DNA of 64,000 bases from Branchiostoma floridae (Eukaryota > Chordata > Leptocardii > Amphioxiformes > Branchiostomatidae), in the NCBI RefSeq assembly GCF_000003815.2, contig NC_049991.1, positions 20,400,235-20,464,234 of the forward strand, in the 5' to 3' direction. Below are positions 1-12,700 of the stretch, piece after piece. How positions within the stretch are numbered: position 1 is the stretch's first letter; each line of letters starts with the position of its first letter. The notes under the pieces were generated by a model. That model was given only the letters and a program-made list of their open reading frames with translations, searched no databases and was not told where the DNA came from. A program made the translations under genes and the position numbers.

Positions 1-141
1 TCAACCTGGTGTGTACGCCATGAGGCAGTTTACCGGACATGCAAAACAAACTAAAACAAAGAAACAAGTTCGGATGTCAGTTGATTATTACAGTGTATGA
101 AGATATAATCACAATTGTTTTCTGTGCTGAAAATCCTGCAG

Positions 142-3100
142 GACAGCTTACCGTGTTGTTACGGCGGCTACGAACGGGCAGGGTGCAGGCCGAGCCCGAG
201 CAGCTCCAGCAGATCGCATCGCTGCAGGAGCGGGCCGCTCACCTGGCGGACAGGACGCTGCCTGAACTGGAGCGCCAGGACAAGGACTACTACACAAGTA
301 AGTGAGCAGAACATAGAGGGAGGGAAGAAAGAACGGATAAAGAGGGCGAGGGTGTAGGGAGAGAAGGAAGGAGAAATCGAGGGATATTGGAATGAGGGAG
401 TTATCAAAGGAAGCGACGAGGAATTGAGTCAGATCAGGCAGGTAGGGAGAGAGAAAGCATTATGCTACGGTCACATTTCCAAACCGGGGCCTGACCGAAA
501 TGTTAGCGAAAGCGAAGAATTGTCTATCAAGGAATATGCACAAATTATGCTTCGGATTTTTTTGGTGCTGTTCTGTGTGCTTTGGATACTTTTTGTTCCA
601 GAAAAATAGCCAGCCGGGTCTAAGTTTTGGAAATTAAACCGAAGCAGAAGGAGGGAGCATGGGAAGAACAGGATAACGAAATGAACGAGAAGGGAGAGGG
701 AGGTCATGTGACACACTATGAATGAAGTGCTTCCTTGTGTGAATGTTGTAACCCTACAACTTATCTAATTGATTAAGCTGGTGAGGTTGGTTCCAAAGTT
801 ACGACCACGGAAAATATATATTTCGACCTGGCCAACTGACTTAGCTGTCACTCCATGATAAATGTGGTCTCGGTTTTACCCTCCGGGACCCTGCCACCCC
901 CAAAGTCAATGTCGTCCTTAGTTATTACTTCGCGTGACGCCTTTTGACCCAACCATCCATCGATTTCCGGAGACGCACAGTTTCAGCCATGACCTCTGAT
1001 TCCCGGAGACGTACAGTGTCAGCCCTGACCCCTGATTCCCGGAGACGTACAGTGTCAGCCCTGACCCCTGATTCCCGGAGACCTACAGTGTCAGTCATGA
1101 CCTCTGATTCCCGGAGACGTACAGTGTCAGCTGACATCTGATTCCCGGAAACGTAGAGTGTCAGCCCTGACCCCTGATTCCCGGAGACCTACAGTGTCAG
1201 TCATGACCTCTGATTCCCGGAGACGTACAATGTCAGCCTTAACTTCTGATTCCCGGAGACGTACAGTGTCAGTCCTGACTTCTGATTCCCGGAGACGCAC
1301 AGTGTCAGCCTTGACCATTGATTCCCGGAGACGCACAGTGTCAGTCCTTACCTCGTATTCCCGGAGACGTACAGTGTCAGTCCTGACCCCTGATTCCCGG
1401 AGACGTACAGTGTCAGCCCTGACCCCTGATTCCCGGAGACGTACAGTGTCAGTCATGACCTCTGATTCCCGGAGACGTACAATGTCAGCCTTAACTTCTG
1501 ATTCCCGGAGACGCACAGTGTCAGTCCTGACCTCTGATTCCCGGAGACGCACAGTGTCAGTCCTGACCTCTGATTCCCGGAAAGCCGGAGACGCATAGTG
1601 TCAGCCCTTACCTCTGATTCCCGAAAAGTCGGAGACGTGCAGTGTCAGTCCTGAGCCCTGATTCCCGGAGACGTATATTGTCAGTCCTGACCTCTGATTC
1701 CCGCAGACGTACAGTGTCAGCCCTGACCTCTGATTCCTGGAGACGTACAGTGTCAGTCCTGACCTCTGATTGCTGGAGACGTACAGTGTCAGTCCTGACC
1801 TCTGATCTTCACCTGACTCCAGGCAAAAGTGTCACTTTCAGACACCATTTGTCACAACATGGACGTCGATATTTCGCTGAATTTGCTCCGAGACACATGC
1901 CAAGATTAATCCAATACTAGTACTGTAGCCAAGGTGTAGCTATGTGTGAAAATAGGTTTAAGTATGTACGAAGTATTCTTTTACATGACCTCACAAAGCT
2001 ATATTTCCGTACATCACTGCCCACAAAGGATCCATCTGGACGTAGAATTTGCAGTGTACCAAAAATTCATTGTGTTCTGTTTGTTTGTTTGCTTTCTTGC
2101 TATAATATGAGAATTCAAAATTGAGAAGTTCGTATTGATGTACGTAAGCCATGTTCAAGTTCAGGGTCATCTGGCGACCTCTTTTCCAGCTTTAAATTAT
2201 AAGCCGCTCAAGCCTACAGGAAGAGGGATGCGCTCTCCGCATTCATTTTAACGCACCTGAATCAAACATGGCGTCCCCAGCTTACAGAGATCAAGCTAAT
2301 TCAGCAAACAGCCTCGCGTTTCCGCCTTAGCGAGCTGCAGCCATCTACAACAGGAAGCGACTCTTTCATTCCCCATTCATGTACACCGGCTGATGCCTGC
2401 CTCTGACGTCTCCTAAAGCCCCTGAGAACCCTTTTAGCCAGTCTACGTGCGTCATCCCCGCCTTACCACATCAACAGCGTTCCGGAGATGCACCAGGTCT
2501 GTCATTAACGTTACGTGTATGTAAAGGTGGTAGCTCACTGCACTTGGGGCACCGGTGCGGCACTGCGGGGTTCGAAAGATTCTCAACGACTTTAAGAGAT
2601 GAAGAGCGAATTTTCTTACGTTTTGTGTATTTTGTTATCTTCTAAGTCATACTTTTACGTATTACGCAATATCCAAATTATAAAACAAAATCGGCGAAAT
2701 AACATAATTTCATATATTATATTCAAATAAAACCCCGCAGTGCCACACCGGTGCCACATGTGCAGTGAGATACCATCTTCTAAGGGTAAAAGGTCTCTTT
2801 CCGATAGAATGCGATCACTGANNNNNNNNNNNNNNNNNNNNNNNNNNNNNNNNNNNNNNNNNNNNNNNNNNNNNNNNNNNNNNNNNNNNNNNNNNNNNNN
2901 NNNNNNNNNNNNNNNNNNNNNATGATTGGCATCAACGCGCAACCAAAAAGCGACAGAAATATGATTTGGGTGATCCTTGAATACGTTGCTTTTGTTGTTT
3001 ACATACTTTTGATTCAATTTGATTGAGCTAACTTGGCATCTTAATAGAATATAGCTTACATGTGTTCACTGAATTTGCTTACGTTTGTCCTTGTCTATTC

Positions 3101-6100
3101 TTATGCAGCTTTTTTTTTGTAGCGCTGCATGATATAAGTAATGGTAGTTGAGTTCAGCGCCACTATATCTATGCCTTTGTCCATTGTACTTACAATAAAA
3201 CAAAACTTAGTTGACAACTGGGAGACCCCGTTTCAATCCTGGACAGGGCATCTCGTTTGGGGCTGCATCTGTCTTTCGGAAGAAGTTGCTGCCTCAAGCA
3301 TGTTAAAGAGGAAGAGCTAGCAACACATCCCTGTAAAATGTACCCTGATAGTGACACGACAAGGGAACTTGCTGCCATATGTGCCACCAGGCACTACAAG
3401 GTTCGGTACGAACGAAGAGAGAACTCGTGACATGAACTAAATCCATCCATCCGGTCGTGCACTAATAATGCAGAAGACGGTCCGACACGCGGGTAATTGA
3501 AATGCAGGATTAGTAGGTCAGTTCGGCAGATTAATGGTGATGCCACCTGAGCCCCTGTACGGTCCCGATGATCCTGTGATTACACCCGAGCGGTCCCGGT
3601 GAGCCGGTGAGCTCCTGACCCGTGCACCTTCGTGGTTGGTCCTCGGAGAGGGTTAGCCTCCTTTACAGGCGTCTCTGGGGGCCTTGTCGTTCTTTAAACG
3701 GGAATGAAAGGAAAATATGCCGGGATGGGAAAAATTGCCGGGAAGGGAATACATACCGGGGAAGCTTGTACGACGTGCTTGGGCCAGCTTCTCGGTATAT
3801 ATTCCTTTCCCGGCATGTTTCCTGTCCTGGCGTATTCCCGGGTTTTAAAAAGTCGCCAATTCCCCCCCCCCCAAAAAAAAAACTTACGCCATGGCCCCCA
3901 GAGACACCAGTGAAGGAGGCTAGGAGAGGGTGGAGAATCGGTAAACAGCACAAATAGCTGCACCAAGGGTGTCGTTATATCTTCCGCGTCAGATGAGGTC
4001 CTGTATTTGTAATGATTAGACAGCCCAGAAGTTGGGACGAGGGAGCTGGGTTTGCTAAGTTTTACAGTTCTGACCTGAAATGAAGTGACGAAGCCTTCCT
4101 GTGTGTTTTTCTGCATGTGTACGGTCAAAACTGCACAAATCGAAATAACTTAAGTGCAGTGCCACATTGTCTTCGTCTGTCCAAAAGCAAATAGAAAAAA
4201 GAAATTTGTAAGAGTTTAAATACTACATAGGCGGCTTTGCAAGCCACAAGCCGAGCGTTTGGAACTAGCCACATCCTTAGCAGGTAAAAGTGTATCAAAG
4301 TCTCTCTCTCAAAGAATCAACCACAAATATCGATAGAAGTACACCCACGTTTGCGCTGGCCAGAAATGTAAGTGCGCGAGAGTCACTGGCTGAGCTGAAT
4401 GATAGCCCCTGGCTATAAGGGCGGACTCGCCTGAATACCACTCCAACAAATGAAGCAAACTAAATGAAATGTAAGAGACTCTCTTCGGAGGTGTACCCTT
4501 CAGATGACCTTGCGATAACGGCCTCTTATCGCCGAGCGGCACCCATCAAGAAACCCTCAGGGTTCCTTTAAGAATTTCTCCCAAGACGGTTCTTTCCTCG
4601 GATCGCGCGGGTTGGCAGTGATGGATGGCTGACCAGGCGGTTCCATTGATCCGGAGCTCCGGTGAGAGGACGCGTGCTGAGCCGGGCTTTCTGTGGGCTC
4701 TGGTCTGGTTAATACCTTCGACAGGTGCGGGAGGATTCGTCGCCGCGTAGGGCATCCACACGATTCATCCGCCTTTTCGTTTTGTAGATAACTTCTAAGC
4801 CGCACATTGAGTTGTCTTGTCTCGCTGAATAAAGAGAGAGAGAGAGACTGAAAGAGAGAGAATGAGACAGAGAGAAAGGGCTGGGGGAAGGAGAGACATA
4901 GAGAGAGGGGGAGAAAGAGAGAAAGAAAGAGAGAGAGTCAGACAGAGAAAGGAAGGGAGAGAGAGAGAGAAAGAGAGAGGACACGTGCTGAGCCGGGGTT
5001 TCTGTGGGCTCTGGTGTGGTTAATACCTTTGACAGGTACGGAGGGACGTACAGAGGGTCATCTACAGGATTCGTCCGCCTTTTCGGTTTATGCCTCTTCT
5101 ACGCCGCACATTGAGTTGTCTCGGCGAATAAAGAGAGATAGCTAAAGAGGTACAGAAAGAGAGAATGATATACAAAGAGAGGGAGACGGGGGAGGTTAGG
5201 AGGAGAGATAGATAGAGAGGGAATTAGAGAGAGAGATAGTCGGGGGAGAGGGAGAGAGGCAGGAAGAGAGGGAGGGAGAGAGAGAGGGGGAGTTAGAGTG
5301 GAGAGATTAAGTAAGAGACGGGCTTTCTGTGTGCTCTGGCGTGATGTCGACCATCCTGTTAGCTTAGTACCTACAATTAGTTAAATTGTATCTTGTTGTC
5401 TCTGCATATGTCTGTTATGTCTGTTATCAGTGACCTGTACCTTACCCGTCGAGGCATGAATGTACAATAAAGGTCTTTCAATACCTTCGACAGGTGCGTC
5501 TGAATTTGTAGCCGCGAAGGGCAGTACAGAGGGGCAGCCACGGGATTCTTCAGCCTTTTCGTTCCAAGCGCACATTGAGTTTGCCTTGTCCCGCAGATTA
5601 AAGAGAGAGAATGAGATATAGAAAGAGAGAGAGACGAATAGAGCGAAGGATTGAGAGAGGGAGAGGGTGGGAAGATGGAGCAATATAAGAGAGGTAGATA
5701 GACAGCAAAGTTGCTACTGGTTCGCCCTTCGGTATTAAAACAATTCTCTACCTATCTTAGTGCCTAGGCCATGCGCTCGAACCATAACCTGCCTCTAAAC
5801 TTTTTTTCATTCCAGTCTTTGTAGCTGAGGTGGGGGGTTGGAAACAGTTGGAAATTGAAAAAGGAAAAATATCCTTACAGACAGGACTCATTTTGTTTAC
5901 TTGTTTGTTTCTCCAGAGCTATCCCCGATCGTGCAGCCAGGGTTCTGGGAGAGTGACGTCACCGGCAGGACCACAGACTCCGCCCTCCTGTCCCCGCCCT
6001 CCATACCACGTGACCACCCCTTCAGCGAGGACGACAGCGACAGGTGTCTGTCAGAGTTGCTGGGGACAGGGTAAGCTGACGGAATCATTCATGAGTTTGT

Positions 6101-9100
6101 TTGTGACTTGATATTATTTGTTTTTGTTTTTGAGTAATCAGAAACATTATGAAAGTTTTTTTGCTGGGTGAACTTGACTACTTTGTCATTGATGAGTCCT
6201 GTACTCCTCAGCATTTAGAGTTAGAAGTCTAACCGTTACATCAAAATGGTGACACGTAGTTAAATACAATACACTGTTTAGATTATAAATCAAATTCTCC
6301 GTATTGCTCTTGGTCGATAACGTTTTTCCGCTTCAAAACAGACTCGAATTTTAAAGGAAGGCAGCAGTGCGTTGATATCAATGCAGCTGACCTCACCGTG
6401 ACTATCGCGAGACCCAGAGCGCGAGATCGAACAGATCGAACATCACGTGACCGTAACGGACAACCAAGATGGCGACGGACAAGGAGTTATATTACCCCAT
6501 TTTCAATCCCCCAAAGGACTGTCGATAACGGTGCATCATGGGACGCAACATTGGCTCATGTTGGCTCGAACTAAAACTAACAAGTATCGACCTATTGGTA
6601 GCAAGCTGTTGTGGGAGATAGGTCCCATAATCCGTCAATCTATGAAAGCAAATTACCCTGCTGCGGTTCAAGTACGTTCGATTGTTTCTGATCCCCCTCG
6701 GTTTTTACGACAGGGGCTCTAGCCCGTTCTCTGTGATACCGGTAATCATTGGTTTGGGTGCTTTGGAGAAGAAATCCAACTGCATGCACTAGAGCCTTTT
6801 CACCAAAGTACGATAGGAAATGGAACATGTAACATTATACGTACGACGTTTCTTTGATATACACATGCGTATATACTGGAAATATGCAAAGTAATACATA
6901 TTGCCTCCTTCGATCTATCTTGAACATGGTAAAATCCTAATAGATATCAGCCCTACAGCGTCGACTGTGGCTAAACAGTGTAATACGTGAATGACAGTCT
7001 ATGCCACGCAGGGCACATCTATAAGCTGACTCAGGTAGAGATCTTTCCGAATGATCCGCATTTCTTTTGCCATGGGCATCAGTCTGATCTGACTGGAAAT
7101 ATTCAAAGTTATTAGGAGAATTTCATGAAATATTGAGGTGATCTATCGCAAGTATCGACGTTTTCTTGGCAAGCTGTTAGGAAAGATAGGTTACTCCATC
7201 CATCAGCCCGTGACAGCAAATTGCCCTGAATTACGGTTCAAGTACGTACGTTCGATTGTTCACAACTCCGGGCGGATTTTAAGTTGGAATCTAACGCTGG
7301 TTCACCTTTATCCGAGGGTAACCTATATTCCTTGTTTCGTTGTTTGTATTTAGGGATATGAAGTCGACGGACGGTGGATTTAAATCGGAACATTTTAAAG
7401 ATATTGCAAATTTTGTCAGCAGACTTAATACTCCTAAATGTGCTGTTTTTAAAGACAACGGATAAAGGTCACCCCACAGATAAAGGTGAACTAGCGTTAC
7501 CTCCGCACTCTGTAATAATCAGTTTCAGGTAGAGGTGGGTGCCGGTACAGAAAATTCAGGTACATGTACGATCCAGGTCCAGAGGACCAGGTCCAGGTCC
7601 AGACGTGAACCTGGACCTAATCATATGTGATAATTTGTGAATGGGCAATACTCAAAACAATGGTCCATTTCGCTACGATGGATTCTGTTTGGTGGAGTAT
7701 CCGACGACCATTGACGTTTTCAAAATCTTATCTTCATGTAAACAACACTATATGTTTCTGTTTTATACCAAGTTTGACTGTAGAAACTTGGTAAAAATGA
7801 CTGTCGACTCTCCTCTACTTCGCTCTTGTTATTTTCTTAGAACGCCTGCCGGTATAATCTGTTCATTTTCAAATCGGTCCGTTTTTTCTACCGGTTTTGT
7901 ACCGGTATCCACCCCCTAGTTTCAGGTGATTTTAAAGCTCCAACCAAGATGTTGAAGATTTTTCAACAGTGAAATCCAACTGTTTTTTCAACAAGGGTAA
8001 TAGACAATAGACCATGGATTGCGACATTTCATGTAATACTATACATGATCGTTAGCGCAGACAGATTATAAATAGCCTCTATATACTGTTACCTCCTTGA
8101 GTAACGACAATATCCGAATGTGTGTGGAAGTTTTCATGAAAGATGGAGATGAAGTATCACAAGTATTGACGTTTCCCTGGCAAGCTGTATGGAGAGATAG
8201 CTCGCTTAATCCATCAAACTGGGAAAGCGAATCACCCCCCTTCGGTTCAAGTGCGCTCGATTGTTTAATATCCAGCGGTTTCTCTGTAGGGAGTTGTTGT
8301 AGTTTAGTTTGGAATTCAGCGCGTACCCTGTGGGGTGGTGCCTTGCAAATTGGTAGTTACTGTTGCTTACCTTATCCCCAAAGTTCATCTGTACATCTGG
8401 CAGACATAATTCAGCGGAGGGTATTCGATCGTGAACAAGATGAAGGTCGTTTCTGTTACTTTTAGGTGGACGTTTGCAGAAATATTCCCATTTGTCTAGC
8501 CCGGAAGTCCTCTAGTGTCTTTAAATCAGTTTTGTATGCTGTTTGGAATTCTTCAGGCGAGTATTTTGATATTGGAATATTTGCTATCAAGCATCACATT
8601 CTTTTATTATTGCCCTTATATCAATAACGTTAACTGAGTGCAGGGTATAGGCATTTACGCTGGCTCTCTTACCCTAAGTATAGGCAAAAGGAGTTTTGAG
8701 TCCACTATTCGTGAAAACACTCATCTTCATAGGGGTTGCCATCTCTCTGCAGTCCCTTTAAAAAGAACCCTGAAAGGCTGGCAAACTCTTCTCTGTTGAT
8801 TTCCTTCTCTGGCTATCTTTCCATGGACCACGTAGGTACGCCGCCTCTACGCGTACATAAACAGTTTAACAATCAAACATTCTACATAGGCATAGTCTGC
8901 CATTCTCCGGCATGACCCTTCCTGTCACAACCGTCTAACTTCTGTTGAACAACTCAGCAAGCAAACAACCATAAAACAGCCTTGCTTAAAAACTAATTTT
9001 CTCTGTCGACTTTGAACCAACCTTCCGCCTCACACGAGTGTCACTTTTGTCAACTCAATTTCGTCCCCGTCTTCACATTCAAATCCCGACGCCATTTTCC

Positions 9101-9669
9101 CCGACAGACGCTTAGGCCTTGATCCGTCCGCTTCTATTAGCCGGAAAATTAAGTTGCAGACGTCAAGGACCCCAGTGACAGCTCCCGCATTATTAGATGG
9201 TGAGTTGAAAGCACCTCGCTCGGCGCTGATGACATCTTCGTCATTGCTGCCAGTTTATCACCGAGTCCAGGTCTGCATCCATATCTATCAACAGGCACAA
9301 CCGACCTTCAACGTAAGGCCCGATTGATTTATCTTAATTTACCTTGCCATATGTGTATCACTGGTGTTGAGTTCACTCTATGTTTGATTTCTCTTAATCA
9401 AATGTCATAATTTGGTGTATATTCCTGTCGTATTATTTTGCATTATTTCAATCTGGACGCTAGGAAGAATAATGATGTAATAGTATCAATACTGAAAATC
9501 TAAATAACCCAAACCAAACCAAACCTGCTGCGACCTAAATTAGATTTCTGTAACCGTTAATTTTGTATTCGGAACATCGGATAATTTATGTGTTTTATAC
9601 ATATTTTCACAATATATGCACGTTTGTTTTTGCAAAACAAGGTCTCAAGGTCTTTGCTATCATTAATGT

Positions 9670-9732
<63 letters not shown>

Positions 9733-12700
9733 TCGCACGATATGTCTATGATCCGTACAACCAAATTTTCCTAAGCTTTTATGTTCATCTATGTTTGTTT
9801 GCACTATATGTCTACGTGATAGATACAAACTTCCCCTCTCGTCAATAAAGTTTCCCAGACGCTCATATATAAGACTATAGTCATGAAACCAAAGGCCGTG
9901 TCTGGCGGTGCGGCCAATTTAGCGGAGGAGCGCGACGTTAGTGATAACCTTTCCGCCTGGCGTGACCATAGAACGACTAGCAGGGTACGCAATCGGGCTT
10001 GACTCCATATTGTCGATAAAAAATACGCGAGTGAGAATCAACAGGGATACAGAGGAAACTGCTGAAAAGGCATTCGTGGGCTTAGATTGACATCATGACG
10101 ACAAGAAAACACATAACTTCTATGGATCCAGTTATCCCTTAAGGCTGTATCGCACTATCAAACCTGCCATCCATACGTTTCTTTAAAAGTGCACACTCTA
10201 CAATAACAGGGCTAGACTTGTACAGTACGTCTTTTGCATCCGTGAATAGTTTGGTAAGTCACTGAATGAAGAGGAACCTTTTACACATCCTGGTTATGAA
10301 TTGATATGCAAAAGAGATCTAGTTGGTGAACGGGTTTATCGTAACTATCGCAAGTAGATCTCTTTTACTTGTCAATTCATAGCTAGGATATAAATAAAAA
10401 CTGCTCTACAACAAGATCTCTCCGGTGTCACTGTCGAAATACATCGGATGTTATTTGAACTGTCTGACCATTTCCAAAATCATATCCAGTTGTTTGAGTA
10501 ACTGCTTTTTGGCGTATCGTATTACCTAGGTAGGTAGGTAGGTAGGCATTACCTGGATATGTAACCTTCATCGATGTTTCCAAACATCTTCGCAGTCTAG
10601 ATGATGATGACTGGTTTATTCGCAGCATGTGCACACACATACCGTTGCAGCCTTATCTGGCTGAATTAGGATATGAGAAAGAGCAGTTTCAAAGATACAT
10701 TGAAACTCATTCAAAATCATATCCAGTTGCTCGAGTAACTACTTTATGGCGTTTGAAGCGCGTACAAACAGGTGATCGGGCTCAATTGACCGGAGCTTCG
10801 ACCGGAGTGTAGTCGTCGAAATGACGCCAATGAGCCGTGATCCTCTCAAGACCAATATTCGACCCCTTCCTCGATCCATGATGGAAAATCTTTGGCGCGG
10901 CTTCTCACCCCTCTCCGCCGCTGATTGAGGGTAAATCTCCGTCGATATCCACTCATCCGATCGTCTTCACAAACCGCGGAATCAATTCGTCACGGGGAAA
11001 CCCCTAATCGGAATAGGCAATCACTGGTAATGAGCTCTAAATCACAACCAACGACATCACGTTGAGTTTGTGGTAGACATTGAAGTGTGAAGGCCCCCTT
11101 CTACTAGACGGCGATCGCGCTGCGCTCTGACTGCGACCTATATAGGATAAGTGTAACCTACACTTTCATACTAGGCATATCATACAAAATGTAAAAGTGT
11201 GACCGAGTAGACAACAAAACTCACAAACTGTAAGAAAATTTGTTTATTTTCTATACAATTCGTTTTGTCAAATTTTCGGTCGCAGAGAGAGCGCGGTGAG
11301 GGCGCCGTCCTGGTGGAAATTGGGTAGAAGGCAAGTTATATCCAGGATCTTAGTCGCGGCAATGCCTGGAGATTCCGATTCAATCAGGGAAGAATTTCAC
11401 TCCTAACTCTTCCTATCCATCATCTTAATAAGGAGTTTGCCGGAAAGGAAAATGGTTTTGCCTGATTGGTTGGGAAGGTCGACTGAGCAGAGTGGGTGGG
11501 AATTCTTTCGTTCTAGCTACCACAGAACGTCTGTATTGGCATGTTAGCTATCCCCAATGTGGAGTCGTGTGGCACAATCGGCAGGGCGTTCGATTCATCA
11601 CGTAGAGGTTCTGGGTTCGAGTCCGTTGATGTGCCACCGATCTTGTGTGAAAGGCACTTTCATCATCATCATCCGGGCGTGCTGGTTGCACGGATGGACA
11701 TGACTCTCTTCTTCCATCCTTCCCTATCCTCCATAGCCTTGGGCAGTTCTTCAGCCGAGCAGCCAGTATCTTCACAATGTTGATGTACACATGTTTTGCG
11801 TGGTGAAAGACACTTTACACGACTTTCCTCACTTCACTCAGGTCAAAATGAGTACTTAGTCTCGGATAAGGCCGTCCCTCGGATAGGACGCTAAATTGAG
11901 GTCCCGTGTTTGGGTGCAGCCACACCCAAGCACATTACAGAACCTACCGCACATATCAGAAAGAGCAGGGGTTCTTCCTGGTGTGAGTGCTTCAAAACCT
12001 ACAGTCTTAAAGAGGCTGTAAGAGATCCCAATGTACGATATTCCTCCGGAACTTCCAACGTTAAGCATCTCTATCGATCCCTAAAGCCCGTCCTCATAAT
12101 GGCTTTTAAAGATTATGATATTAACCTCGTGATTCCGGCTAGAAAGTTGATCGTGGCCCGAAGTTCCCTTCTGTGGTATTCTATACAGTTCGGATATCTT
12201 ATTGGGTATTTTAGAAAATGAAATCCAGCGTTAAGACATGCAGTCATCAGTAGGATTCTCTTATCGATCTAAAAGGCACACGTAGAACCGGACACGCTGG
12301 AATTAACGGAGGACCTATGTGCCACAGATGTGCCATCAGTTCTAATGTCCATGTACGAAACCGATAAACGAATAAGTTTTCTTATGTACAAACATAGGTA
12401 TTTTAGAAACTGCAACCTAACGTTAAGACAAACAATCATCAGGAGGGTTCTGGTGCCAAGTTGAAAAGCACACGCATAACCGGACACGGCGGAATTAACG
12501 GGGGACCGATGTGTTCTCAAATGTATGAAACACGAAGTTTTCTTAATGTAAAACGTTTTCAAAAGAGCTTTTTGCAACTACGACAATTACTTTATCTCCG
12601 CTATGAATAAAAAACGGAAATGTCACGTAGTAAAGTATCGAAGACGGCACAAGACAAATGAGAGCGCCTTATCCCCACACTTGGCCAGTCTCCAGAACAC

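Larger units (their letters stand above)
298..5916 (+). other. Intron of C16orf89-like copy A: minisatellite, MITE, GA-rich triplication
   Basis: This 5.6 kb intron holds a 36-bp minisatellite (about 958-1805), a MITE (2534-2769), an assembly gap (2822-2921) and three diverged copies of a unit ending in GA-rich DNA (4670-5620). Near 475-640 there is a stretch beginning acatttccaaaccgggg-like that recurs near 17945 and 18135. I see no additional exon: open frames here are short or repeat-derived. Confidence 0.6.

Noticed and set aside
944-1598. Long Arg/Ser/Thr-rich open frames on both strands as a gene
   Set aside because: They come from a 36-bp tandem repeat whose period keeps all frames open, and they lie inside an intron of a well-supported gene.
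11567-11638. Functional tRNA gene
   Set aside because: A and B boxes are present but the stems pair poorly and a SINE tail follows, so it is a tRNA-derived element.
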